23,551 bases of DNA from positions 1 through 23,551 of IMG/VR virus record IMGVR_UViG_3300021962_000669. The stretch is one strand, 5' to 3'. The notes beneath the pieces were generated by a model. It was not told the origin of the DNA. It made no database searches and saw only the letters and a list, made by a program, of their open reading frames with translations. Position 1 is the first letter of the stretch. Each line of letters starts with the position of its first letter. The position numbers and the translations under genes are program-made. Source of the DNA: a virus. Shown piece by piece: positions 15,339 to 21,757 of this stretch.

Positions 15339-15480
15339 AAAATACAAAATTTACAAACAAAAAGCATTTCAAAAAGAATTAAATTTAAATGGTATTATTG
15401 AATATTTTGAATTGCGAGAGATAGTAAAAGATTATGACAGCAGAAATAATAGACCTAAAAACAAAAAAACAATTAAATAA
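15298..15480 (+). CDS. small Lys-rich unknown protein, TTG start
   Basis: This is a 60-residue open frame with a TTG start. It is supported by a strong AGGAGAGG (15287-15294), whose GGAG is 6 bases before the TTG. The product is highly Lys/Tyr/Asn-rich and helical (KYKIYKQKAFQKEL). It overlaps glutaredoxin by 41 bases and the following gene by 47, unusually much on both sides. It is real if the TTG is used; otherwise this stretch is only the spacer between its neighbours. Confidence 0.45.
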   Translation: MQIENEKQYNQIYEKYKIYKQKAFQKELNLNGIIEYFELREIVKDYDSRNNRPKNKKTIK

Positions 15481-15847
15481 AAAATCTGAAATTGATGTCG
15501 ATAATCGTATGCTGGAACAACAATCCAGAGATTATGCTAATGCATTGGTTGATGATTACATGGTTCGTTTGATACACGAATTTCAATCAGAAGGTTTAGG
15601 TATTGGTTCTACTGAATGGCAAGATTCAAAGAAAACATTTAAAGAAATAGGTTTCTTTATTGAGGCTTTAAGAGCATTGATACATAAAGAATTTGATTTA
15701 AAACATCCTATGCATCAAATTATTGATAGAATGATGACAATAAAGTATGATAAAAGACAAAATAAATATTATTCACAAATACAGTATTATATTTCAAAAG
15801 ATAAAACAGAAAAAACTGTGGAATTTGAAGGCGAAGAATTAGAATGA
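15434..15847 (+). CDS. unknown 137-residue phage protein
   Basis: This is a soluble, helix-rich protein. A central amphipathic block includes FIEALRALIHKEF and then KHPMHQIIDRMM, a pattern I associate with small uncharacterised proteins of marine T4-like phages. The last 40 residues are strand-like and Lys/Glu-rich. No catalytic motif is visible. It overlaps RNase H by ATGA, which suggests a linked function in replication. Confidence 0.7.
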   Translation: MTAEIIDLKTKKQLNKKSEIDVDNRMLEQQSRDYANALVDDYMVRLIHEFQSEGLGIGSTEWQDSKKTFKEIGFFIEALRALIHKEFDLKHPMHQIIDRMMTIKYDKRQNKYYSQIQYYISKDKTEKTVEFEGEELE

Positions 15848-16680
15848 TTTTAGTTGATTTAAATCAAGTGATGATATCTAACTTGATGGCACAAGTTGGT
15901 AGAGATTCTGATATCAGTGAAGATTTAGTTCGACACATGGTATTAAACTCACTAAGAAGTTATAATACAAAGTTTAAAGATGAATATGGCGAAATTATAA
16001 TATGTTGTGATTCCAGACATTATTGGCGTAGAGAAGTATTTCCTAATTACAAATCAGGTAGAAAGAAAACAAGAGAAACTGATTCACATGATTGGGATAA
16101 TATCTTTACTATCTTTAATAAAGTGCGAGATGAACTCAAAGAACATATGCCTTACAAAGTTGTAGATGTTTATGGTGCAGAGGCCGATGATATCATTGCA
16201 ACTTTGGTTAAAAATTCAAAAGAAAAAGTCTTAATATTAAGTGGTGATAAAGACTTTATACAATTACAAAAATATGGTAATGTAAAACAATATGCACCCA
16301 TTCAAAAGAAATGGATTGATGGTGTGGATCCTAATAGATATATTAAAGAACATATATTAAAGGGTGATCGTGGTGACAGCATTCCAAACTTCTTATCACC
16401 TGATGATACTTTTATTAATAGTATTCGTCAAAAACCTATTAATAAGAAGAAGTTGGACTATTGGATTGATAGTGATCCAAAAGGTTTCTGTAATGAATAT
16501 CAATATAGAAATTTTCAACGAAATCAGCGCCTTGTTGATTTTGACTATATACCTAAAGAGGTAGAAGAAAATATTTTGTCAGAATATGAAAACATTAAAG
16601 TTTCAGGACGACATAAGATATTAAACTACTTTATTACAAATAGATTAAAAGACCTAATTGGTCAAATACAGGAGTTCTAA
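15844..16680 (+). CDS. rnh: RNase H / 5'-3' exonuclease, T4 type
   Basis: This is a 278-residue FEN-family nuclease that removes RNA primers and adjacent DNA from lagging-strand fragments. The metal-binding acids are in place: Asp5 (LVDLN), Asp56 (CCDSRHYWRRE), Glu113, Asp115 and Asp116 (GAEADDIIA), Asp135 and Asp137 (SGDKDF), and Asp175 and Asp178 (KGDRGDSIPN). The helical arch segment WRREVFPNYK is present, followed by the helix-hairpin-helix region. Length and motif spacing match T4 RNase H rather than bacterial RNase HI. The ATG overlaps the previous stop, and the next gene begins 2 bases after its end. Confidence 0.92.
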   Translation: MILVDLNQVMISNLMAQVGRDSDISEDLVRHMVLNSLRSYNTKFKDEYGEIIICCDSRHYWRREVFPNYKSGRKKTRETDSHDWDNIFTIFNKVRDELKEHMPYKVVDVYGAEADDIIATLVKNSKEKVLILSGDKDFIQLQKYGNVKQYAPIQKKWIDGVDPNRYIKEHILKGDRGDSIPNFLSPDDTFINSIRQKPINKKKLDYWIDSDPKGFCNEYQYRNFQRNQRLVDFDYIPKEVEENILSEYENIKVSGRHKILNYFITNRLKDLIGQIQEF

Positions 16681-16682
16681 AA

Positions 16683-17150
16683 ATGGCATTTGATGAAGAC
16701 GGAAAGTTTGGACCAACATTAACTTTCCACGAAATTTTAGTGAAAGTGAATAACGCTAAGGATAAACCTAAAAAGTTATCAGTATTAAAACATTACGACA
16801 CAGCAGAATTAAGAATGATTCTTAAAGCTGCATTTGATCCTAATATAGAATGGTTATTACCTGAAGGAAAACCACCATTCAAAGAAAATGAAGCACCAGA
16901 AGGTACTGAACATACTTATCTAAAACGAGAAGCAAGACGATTATATCATTTTATTAAAGGTGGTAATCCAAATCTATCACAGAATAAACGAGAAGCAATG
17001 TTTGTTCAGATACTAGAAGGATTGACAAAAGAAGAAGCAGACTTATTAATTTCAACGAAAGACAAAGAATTGAATAAAAAATATAAGGGTTTGACGGCAA
17101 ATCTAATTAAAGAAGCCTTTAATTGGAACGATTCTTTTATGAAAAAGTAA
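16683..17150 (+). CDS. DUF6433-like conserved phage protein
   Basis: This is a 155-residue protein without known activity. Diagnostic segments are LKAAFDPNIEWLLPEG (48-63), PPFKENEAPEGTEH and QNKREAMFVQILEGL. They match my memory of the DUF6433 family, found widely in T4-like cyanophages and marine relatives. It ends in a basic helix (KKYKGLTANLIKEAF). It directly follows RNase H, suggesting a replication or transcription accessory role. No catalytic residues can be named. Confidence 0.75.
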   Translation: MAFDEDGKFGPTLTFHEILVKVNNAKDKPKKLSVLKHYDTAELRMILKAAFDPNIEWLLPEGKPPFKENEAPEGTEHTYLKREARRLYHFIKGGNPNLSQNKREAMFVQILEGLTKEEADLLISTKDKELNKKYKGLTANLIKEAFNWNDSFMKK

Positions 17151-17196
17151 GTAAAATCAACACTTTTAGCTGCGACATTTTGGGCCAATTTTATCC

Positions 17197-17231
17197 TTGA
17201 CTTTTATTCATATCCTGATACATTATAGATA
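17197..17231 (+). promoter_or_regulatory. sigma-70-like promoter, leaderless, for gene 17231
   Basis: TTGACT (17197-17202), a 16-base spacer and extended TGA-TACATT (-10 at 17219-17224) lie 6 bases before the ATG. There is no ribosome site. Aligned without gaps to the 10402 promoter it shares ATCCTTGAC, CCTGRTA and ATATG. The rest of the 80-base gap (17151-17196) holds no gene; TTGGGCCAA there is too short for a terminator. Confidence 0.6.
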
Positions 17232-17467
17232 TGAAAAAAGAAAAATATAAGATAATTTACAAAAAACATGGTTCTAAAGTTTGGGACACATGGTCTGTTT
17301 ATTCATATAGAGAAGTGATTAAGGTTAAAGACCTTATGTTAAGTTCTTATATGTATTCTGATATTAAGATTTTTCACTATGATTTAGTGAAAAACATTGG
17401 AATGCCAAAGTGTGTTTTCAATGCAGTAGATTTAATTGACTTATATGATTTGAAAGAGGTTGCATAA
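17231..17467 (+). CDS. unknown 78-residue protein
   Basis: This is a basic, Tyr/Lys-rich protein (KYKIIYKKHGSKVWDTWSVYSYREV), probably alpha-beta, with no recognised family, signal or membrane segment. It is the first gene of the transcript from the promoter at 17197. Its translation would be leaderless. Its stop shares one base with the next ATG. Confidence 0.65.
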   Translation: MKKEKYKIIYKKHGSKVWDTWSVYSYREVIKVKDLMLSSYMYSDIKIFHYDLVKNIGMPKCVFNAVDLIDLYDLKEVA

Positions 17468-17676
17468 TGGGAAAAGTTAAAGAGTGGTTATATGATGAAG
17501 TTGAAAGTCAGATTGAAAAAGTCTGTCAGGCTTTTAAAGATGAGATTGTTACTAAAGATGAGGCAATCGATTCTATAATGAAAATTCAAAACATCGATGT
17601 TTGGATTGGTGATCAGATAGATTATTCTATTGCCGCCGAAATACTTGATGGTGAGATTGGTGGTGTTTATGCTTAA
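17467..17676 (+). CDS. unknown 69-residue acidic protein
   Basis: This is a small acidic helical protein (KEWLYDEVESQIEKVCQAF, then QNIDVWIGDQIDYSIAAEIL). The family is not recognised. The start overlaps the previous stop by one base and the next gene begins 8 bases before its end, consistent with translational coupling. Confidence 0.65.
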   Translation: MGKVKEWLYDEVESQIEKVCQAFKDEIVTKDEAIDSIMKIQNIDVWIGDQIDYSIAAEILDGEIGGVYA

Positions 17677-17884
17677 TTTTAAAGTAACTTGGTTATCTGG
17701 TTATGGTGATGCCGATGGTACATCTCAGGTTGTTTCATTTGAAGAAATGAAAGATTTTGGTTTAGATGCCTATATGGGTGATGATTGGGAAAGAGATTTC
17801 TTAATGTTAAATGTAGGTGAGGAATTACTTGTGAGTGGTCCTTGTGGGATTGAAGAAGTAAAATACGAAAGGTTGTCAATATGA
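17669..17884 (+). CDS. unknown 71-residue protein
   Basis: I chose the ATG at 17669; a longer in-frame reading from a TTG at 17630 would overlap the preceding gene by 47 bases and looks less natural. The protein is acidic and beta-rich (FKVTWLSGYGDADG near 4-17, and LNVGEELLVSGPCG). No family is recognised. Its stop overlaps the next ATG by ATGA. Confidence 0.65.
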   Translation: MLNFKVTWLSGYGDADGTSQVVSFEEMKDFGLDAYMGDDWERDFLMLNVGEELLVSGPCGIEEVKYERLSI

Positions 17885-18201
17885 ACGATTGGATTAAAAA
17901 TTCAGTAATGACAGCTATTATTTTAATTTTCTTTGTATTGTTTTGGGAATTTGCATTAAGTAAAAGTGCAAAGGCACAAACTTACAATGAGGCAGTTCTT
18001 GGTCATGTAATTACTGAGAACATTCGTGGTGGTATTGACAATCAAGCAGTCATGGAAGCAGAAATGCAACGTGCCGCTTATCTATTTGCAATACAGTCTA
18101 TTAACATATTAGAATCTTATTTACCTGCAATTTTAGATGGTGTCAAACGAGATATGCAGATAGTTGCAGAGGAAAAATATAAAGAGGTTCTAACCGATTA
18201 G
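17881..18201 (+). CDS. exported unknown protein
   Basis: This is a 106-residue protein. It has a typical signal sequence: Lys6, a hydrophobic core at about 9-26 (MTAIILIFFVLFWEFAL), then SKSAKAQ with a good cleavage site after AKA. The mature part is a mostly helical periplasmic domain (EMQRAAYLFAIQSINILESYL). No family is recognised. It is followed by a small membrane peptide and, two genes on, by an exported wall hydrolase, so a lysis-related or spanin-like role is conceivable. It has no lipobox, so it is not a classical o-spanin. Confidence 0.65.
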   Translation: MNDWIKNSVMTAIILIFFVLFWEFALSKSAKAQTYNEAVLGHVITENIRGGIDNQAVMEAEMQRAAYLFAIQSINILESYLPAILDGVKRDMQIVAEEKYKEVLTD

Positions 18202-18210
18202 GAGTATATT

Positions 18211-18324
18211 ATGACCTTGACAAATTTTTTATTATTTGCCAATTTAGCAACATTAGGATATATTGCATTAATGGTTTATGCAATTGGTGAGAAAATGAGT
18301 GAATATGACAAAAAAGAAAAGTAA
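18211..18324 (+). CDS. 37-residue single-span membrane peptide
   Basis: This is a short gene with a good ribosome site (GGAG, 6 bases before the ATG). Residues 5-25 form one hydrophobic helix (NFLLFANLATLGYIALMVYA), followed by a charged tail ending EYDKKEK. It occupies a gap of about 100 bases that would otherwise be empty. Its size and position next to the exported protein and the SleB-like hydrolase would suit a holin-like or regulator peptide, but that is speculation. Confidence 0.55.
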   Translation: MTLTNFLLFANLATLGYIALMVYAIGEKMSEYDKKEK

Positions 18325-18610
18325 AAAATTCAAAGACGAAGTACCTGAAATACCATTTACCTATGACTTCTATTTGGTGTATTGGGAAGATATTCAAAGT
18401 GATAGTGGTTGGCGAGATATGAAAGATATATTAGATTCTACACCCGCAACCTGTGTTTCTACTGGTTGGTTAGTAAGAGCTGATAGAAAAGTTCATGTTC
18501 TGATGAGTGATTACTCATATGATGATAAAAATGATTTATCTGATGGTGGTAATACTACTGTTATTCCGACAAAGAATGTTATTAAGAAATATAAGATTGA
18601 AGGCCTATGA
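18305..18610 (+). CDS. unknown 101-residue protein
   Basis: This soluble protein starts at the ATG at 18305; a GTG at 18299 would add two residues. After a basic start (MTKKKSKKFKDE) it has YDFYLVYWEDIQSDSGWRD (20-38) and ATCVSTGWLVRADRKV (48-63), then an acidic loop and VIPTKNVIKKYKI. The W.D..SDSGW / TCVSTGW pattern recurs in uncharacterised phage proteins as far as I remember. Function is unknown. It overlaps the membrane peptide and the wall hydrolase genes. Confidence 0.65.
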   Translation: MTKKKSKKFKDEVPEIPFTYDFYLVYWEDIQSDSGWRDMKDILDSTPATCVSTGWLVRADRKVHVLMSDYSYDDKNDLSDGGNTTVIPTKNVIKKYKIEGL

Positions 18611-19125
18611 ACGATCAGAAACCTTTAATGTTCTTTCTGATTTTAATTTTTACAATCCTTTGGTGGGGTTATGCAAAATCAGAAGTTATTGTTCCTAAAG
18701 ATAATGATTTACACTGTCTAGCACAAAACATTTATTTTGAGGCAAGAACAGAATCCGATGCAGGTCAAATCGCAGTTGGTCAAGTTGTTTTAAATCGTGT
18801 AGATCACCCTAGATATCCTAATAATGTTTGTGATGTAATTCGACAAGGTCCGACATATACATTTGATCCTGATTTTCCTGTAAGAAACAAGTGTCAGTTT
18901 AGTTGGTATTGTGATGGTAAATCTGATAATATAAAAAATGTTGAAGCATGGAATCATGCAAAAGCCATTGCAGGTATTCTTTTGGCATTACCAGATATGG
19001 TACCAAAAATTGTAGAAGATGCAACACATTACCATGCAGACTATGTAAAACCCCATTGGGCAGATCATTTAGAACGAGTTACAAGAATTGAATCACATAT
19101 ATTTTATAAAGTTATTGACAATTAA
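18607..19125 (+). CDS. SleB-family cell wall hydrolase, exported
   Basis: This is a 172-residue peptidoglycan hydrolase of the Hydrolase_2/SleB family. A hydrophobic N-terminal helix (about 8-22) would carry it to the membrane or periplasm. The catalytic domain begins LAQNIYFEART with the presumed catalytic Glu45, then GQIAVGQVVLNRV (53-65), CQFSWYCDG (96-104) and THYHADYVKPHW (140-151), all family hallmarks. It overlaps the previous gene by ATGA and is the last gene before the promoter at 19115. It is the first of two wall-degrading enzymes in the window and may be a signal-arrest-type endolysin or a remodelling enzyme. Confidence 0.88.
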   Translation: MNDQKPLMFFLILIFTILWWGYAKSEVIVPKDNDLHCLAQNIYFEARTESDAGQIAVGQVVLNRVDHPRYPNNVCDVIRQGPTYTFDPDFPVRNKCQFSWYCDGKSDNIKNVEAWNHAKAIAGILLALPDMVPKIVEDATHYHADYVKPHWADHLERVTRIESHIFYKVIDN

Positions 19126-19152
19126 TCAAAACTGTGATATAATACAAAATAA
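19115..19152 (+). promoter_or_regulatory. perfect sigma-70 consensus promoter, near-leaderless
   Basis: TTGACA (19115-19120), a 17-base spacer and extended TGA-TATAAT (-10 at 19138-19143) match the sigma-70 consensus at 12 of 12 bases. Only 8 bases separate the -10 from the ATG at 19152, and no ribosome site is present. The -35 overlaps the end of the SleB-like gene. The GTGATATAAT block is identical to that of the promoter at 21722. Confidence 0.8.
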
Positions 19153-19730
19153 TGAATATATTTTACTTAGATAGAGATCCTAAAAAATGTGCTGAAATGC
19201 ATTGTGACAAACATGTGGTGAAAATGATTGTTGAATATGCTCAAATACTTTCTACTGCTCACAGAATGTTAGACGGCACTAAATATATTGATACTTCCAA
19301 GAACGGAAGAAAAATTACAAGATATAAATTAAAAGATAACTTAGAAAACATTGTTTACAAAGCGTGCCATTTTAATCACCCTTCTACTGTTTGGGCAAGG
19401 ACTTCTTTTCAGCACTATCAGTGGTTGTATGAGTTGTGGCGTGAACTATCAGGAGAGTATCGACATCGATACGGAGGAAAAACAGGTAGAGATCACTCCA
19501 GCTGGACATTGCTCGGCGAAATTCTAAAATATACTCCTACAAACATAACACACAAAGGTTTTACAGAACCACCTCAAGCCATGAAAAAATATCCTGAATG
19601 TATGGTTGAAGGTGATTCTATACAGGCATATAAGAACTACTATATAATCGCAAAGAGTGAATTTGCAAAATGGACAAATCGACAGATTCCGGAATGGTAT
19701 ACAAATGGACTTGCAACAGAAATTATTTGA
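19152..19730 (+). CDS. recurrent unknown phage protein, His/Trp-rich
   Basis: This is a 192-residue soluble protein. I associate its start (MNIFYLDRDPKKCAEMHCDKHVVKMIVEYAQ in two blocks, 1-15 and 16-31) with a family common in marine phages, but I know no established function. Cys13, Cys18, His17 and His21, and later His43, His74 and His87, could bind a metal. The middle has CHFNHPSTVWAR and the C-terminal part EPPQAMKKYPEC, suggesting an enzyme pocket. It is transcribed from a perfect promoter with a near-leaderless start and overlaps the acyl carrier protein gene by 26 bases. Confidence 0.75.
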   Translation: MNIFYLDRDPKKCAEMHCDKHVVKMIVEYAQILSTAHRMLDGTKYIDTSKNGRKITRYKLKDNLENIVYKACHFNHPSTVWARTSFQHYQWLYELWRELSGEYRHRYGGKTGRDHSSWTLLGEILKYTPTNITHKGFTEPPQAMKKYPECMVEGDSIQAYKNYYIIAKSEFAKWTNRQIPEWYTNGLATEII

Positions 19731-19938
19731 AATAATAACACCCTATACTGAAGACGGTATTGAACTCAATTCTCATTTTATTGATGATTTGGGTTTTGAT
19801 AGTTTAACTGTTGTGGAATTTGTTATGCAATTAGAAGATGAGTTTAATATAGAAATTAATGATGATGAAGTGTCACAAATTGCTAGAGTACAAGATTCAT
19901 TAAACTTATTAAAAAGTAAATTAAATGCCAACATATAG
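19705..19938 (+). CDS. acyl carrier protein
   Basis: This is a 77-residue acidic four-helix protein. DDLGFDSLTVVEFVMQLE contains the DSL motif with Ser33, the site of 4'-phosphopantetheine attachment by host AcpS. Helix II is acidic (VEFVMQLEDEF), as needed to dock partner enzymes. I chose the ATG at 19705, preceded by GGAA; an in-frame GTG at 19657 would add residues unlike ACP. No acyl transferase, ketosynthase or ligase is recognisable in the window, so it probably diverts host acyl groups or partners with an unrecognised enzyme, perhaps the gene upstream. Confidence 0.85.
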   Translation: MDLQQKLFEIITPYTEDGIELNSHFIDDLGFDSLTVVEFVMQLEDEFNIEINDDEVSQIARVQDSLNLLKSKLNANI

Positions 19939-20230
19939 ATTTAAAAATCACAAGACAGGTGAAGTGTGGGAAGAACTGATGATGATTGCTGAAATGGAAG
20001 AGTTTAAAAAACAAAAACACATTGAACTCTTACCACCAACACAAATGAATATTGTTTCAAGTGTTGGTACAATTGATAGTAAAACCGACAATGGCTGGAA
20101 AGAGAATTTACAACGAATTGCAGCTGCTCATCCAGAATCACCATTGGCAGAACGTTATGGTTCGGGTGAAACAAATGCAAGAAAGAAGGCAAAAGAGATT
20201 GTTAAAAAGCATCGAGCAAGGAAATTATAA
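19925..20230 (+). CDS. small MPTY-type phage protein (FmdB-like start, no Cys)
   Basis: This is a 101-residue basic protein. The first strand MPTYRFKNHKTGEVWEE resembles the start of FmdB-type zinc ribbons and of small marine T4-like phage proteins, but it has no Cys, so it binds no zinc. A linker with SVGTIDSKTDNGWKENL leads to a basic tail (ARKKAKEIVKKHRARKL) suited to binding nucleic acid. It overlaps the ACP gene by 14 bases and precedes the phoH leader. Function is unknown. Confidence 0.7.
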   Translation: MPTYRFKNHKTGEVWEELMMIAEMEEFKKQKHIELLPPTQMNIVSSVGTIDSKTDNGWKENLQRIAAAHPESPLAERYGSGETNARKKAKEIVKKHRARKL

Positions 20231-20233
20231 ATA
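20226..20233 (+). promoter_or_regulatory. possible T4-type late promoter (TATAAATA)
   Basis: The octamer matches the T4 late -10 consensus exactly and overlaps the stop of the upstream gene. It would start a transcript near 20240 carrying the structured leader and phoH. In sequence this AT-rich a few such octamers are expected by chance, so only its position supports it. Confidence 0.35.
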
Positions 20234-20239
20234 ATTATG

Positions 20240-20358
20240 TATCTGTCTGAATAGATTAGAGAGCAAAAGTAGGGTTAACTATAGCCCAAAAGTCAGCTGG
20301 GACTGATCCAAGACTAGATAAAGGCCCAACTTATGTTGGGCCGCACTAAAGGATAAAC
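20240..20358 (+). promoter_or_regulatory. structured 5' leader of phoH
   Basis: This is the longest gene-free stretch near phoH. It holds three hairpins. Hairpin A: GGGTTA/TAGCCC (20272-20277, 20282-20287; one G-U pair). Hairpin B, in 20291-20306, can form as AGTC/GACT or TCAG/CTGA. Hairpin C is a perfect 8-bp stem GGCCCAAC/GTTGGGCC with loop TTAT (20323-20342). TTGGGC of C could instead pair with GCCCAA at 20284-20289, so two folds exclude each other. No U tract follows C, so it is not a simple terminator. AAGGA at 20349-20353 is the ribosome site for phoH. Confidence 0.5.
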
Positions 20359-21072
20359 ATGGCGAAAAAGAAACTTGAAATTACCGACAAAGAACTAGTC
20401 AATATTAAACCAATCACAGAAAATCAAAAAAGAATGGCAGAAGCCTGGAGAGCAGGTAAACATCTATTTTTATATGGTGTTGCAGGAACAGGTAAAACCT
20501 TTCTATCTTTATATCTTGCATTAAAAGAAGTCTTAAACGATAAGTCAGAACAACATCGAGTGTATCTTGTACGAAGTTTATTACCAACACGAGATATTGG
20601 TTTTCTTCCTGGTGATGAAGAAGATAAAGCGTTTCTTTATCAAATGCCATATCAAAACATGGTGCGTTTTATGTTTTCAGCACCAACCGAAACTGCTTTT
20701 GAAAGACTATATGTTGATTTAAGAAATCAAGGTACTATTGAATTTTTATCTACATCATTTCTCAGAGGTATTACAATTGATAATGGCATCATTATTGTTG
20801 ATGAGTGTCAGAATCTTAACTTCCATGAACTAGACACAATCATTACAAGAGTTGGTCAGAATAGTCGAATTATATTCTGTGGTGATTTTCAACAAACTGA
20901 TTTAAATAAGACCGCTGAGAGAAATGGTATCTATGATTTTCAGAGAATACTATTCGAAATGGGTGAGTTCGAAAATATCGAATTTGACCTAGGAGATATC
21001 GTAAGAAGTGGTTTCTTACGAAACTATTTAATTCAAAAAATAAAGTTAGGATTGCACTATGACCAGAGCTAA
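20359..21072 (+). CDS. phoH: PhoH-like ATPase
   Basis: This is a 237-residue P-loop ATPase of the PhoH family, widespread in marine phages. Walker A is GVAGTGKT (40-47), Walker B is IIIVDECQN (144-152, Asp148/Glu149), and GDFQQTD after it is the third helicase-like motif. It has only the core ATPase domain, with no PIN or KH domain, as is usual for phage copies. RNA-related ATPase or helicase activity is suspected for the family; the link to phosphate stress in phages is unproven. It is preceded by a structured leader and overlaps the next small gene by 14 bases. Confidence 0.93.
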   Translation: MAKKKLEITDKELVNIKPITENQKRMAEAWRAGKHLFLYGVAGTGKTFLSLYLALKEVLNDKSEQHRVYLVRSLLPTRDIGFLPGDEEDKAFLYQMPYQNMVRFMFSAPTETAFERLYVDLRNQGTIEFLSTSFLRGITIDNGIIIVDECQNLNFHELDTIITRVGQNSRIIFCGDFQQTDLNKTAERNGIYDFQRILFEMGEFENIEFDLGDIVRSGFLRNYLIQKIKLGLHYDQS

Positions 21073-21226
21073 AGAACTAAAACAACAACACAAATACTAC
21101 AAAAAGAAAGTTGAAGAAATTGAACAAGACAGAAATGTTGATCGTTCATCAGACTTATGGCGAATACTAAAAGAACATAAGAAACTTAAATTACACTATA
21201 AAACGGAGTTATTAAATGCAAAATAA
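21059..21226 (+). CDS. 55-residue coiled-coil protein
   Basis: This short gene overlaps the end of phoH by 14 bases and the start of the endolysin gene by 11. The product is very basic and helical (ELKQQHKYYKKKVEEIEQD, then LKEHKKLKLHYKTELL). The second helix resembles DUF465/YdcH-type small coiled coils, a weak similarity. The overlaps at both ends and the AT-free reading across the gap support translation. Confidence 0.6.
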   Translation: MTRAKELKQQHKYYKKKVEEIEQDRNVDRSSDLWRILKEHKKLKLHYKTELLNAK

Positions 21227-21725
21227 TTGGATTAAATGTTTAGAAACAATACTTCACCATGAAGGTGGGTATGTCAATCACCCCAAAGATCCTGGTGGTG
21301 AAACAAATTTAGGTGTCACTAAAAGAGTATATGAAGAATTTGGTGGTACTAAAGATATGAAAGATTTAACAAGAGAAGATGTAGAACCTATCTACAAAAA
21401 GAACTATTGGGATAGAGTAAAAGGTGACGATTTACCTGCAGGATTAGACCTATGTGTCTTTGACTTTGGTGTTAATGCTGGTACCGGTCGTGCTGCCAAA
21501 TATCTACAATCATTAATTGGTGCAACACCAGATGGTGGTATTGGTCCAAACACACTAAAAAAACTAAATGATTTTATTGAAGAAACTGGATTGACAGAAA
21601 CAATTCGACTTTACCAAGATGAAAGACAAAATTATTATGAATCATTGTCAACATTTGAAACATTTGGTAAAGGGTGGACAAGACGAGTAAAAGAAACTAC
21701 TGAACTAGCATTAGAATTAGTTTGA
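21216..21725 (+). CDS. GH108 endolysin (muramidase)
   Basis: This is a 169-residue glycoside hydrolase family 108 lysozyme that cuts the glycan strands of peptidoglycan during lysis. The catalytic Glu16 lies in HHEGGYVNHP, followed by the family signature DPGGETNLGVT (25-35). YWDRVKGDDLPAGLD and FDFGVNAGTGRAAKYLQ form the conserved core, and DGGIGPNT resembles a peptidoglycan-binding turn. There is no signal peptide, so it would need a holin; candidates are the membrane peptides at 11813, 14345 or 18211. CGGAG lies just upstream of the ATG. Confidence 0.92.
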   Translation: MQNNWIKCLETILHHEGGYVNHPKDPGGETNLGVTKRVYEEFGGTKDMKDLTREDVEPIYKKNYWDRVKGDDLPAGLDLCVFDFGVNAGTGRAAKYLQSLIGATPDGGIGPNTLKKLNDFIEETGLTETIRLYQDERQNYYESLSTFETFGKGWTRRVKETTELALELV

Positions 21726-21757
21726 CATTTGTGTCAAATTGTGATATAATTATATTA
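21721..21757 (+). promoter_or_regulatory. perfect sigma-70 promoter with palindromic operator, leaderless
   Basis: TTGACA (21722-21727), a 17-base spacer and extended TGA-TATAAT (-10 at 21745-21750) match the consensus fully. The ATG is 6 bases further, with no ribosome site. The -35 is one arm of a perfect inverted repeat, TTTGACA-TTTG-TGTCAAA (21721-21738), which could be an operator or, as RNA, a hairpin ending the lysin transcript. Confidence 0.8.

Noticed and set aside
18217-18222. TTGACA at the start of the 37-residue membrane peptide
   Set aside because: No -10-like hexamer at 16-18 bases and no start codon at the spacing seen in the other five promoters.
20240-20358. tRNA gene or glnA/Downstream-peptide riboswitch in the phoH leader
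   Set aside because: No T-arm GGTTCGAATCC-like sequence or cloverleaf; it has AAAAGTAGGG reminiscent of the glutamine motif but lacks the paired GAAGGAACGC-type half.
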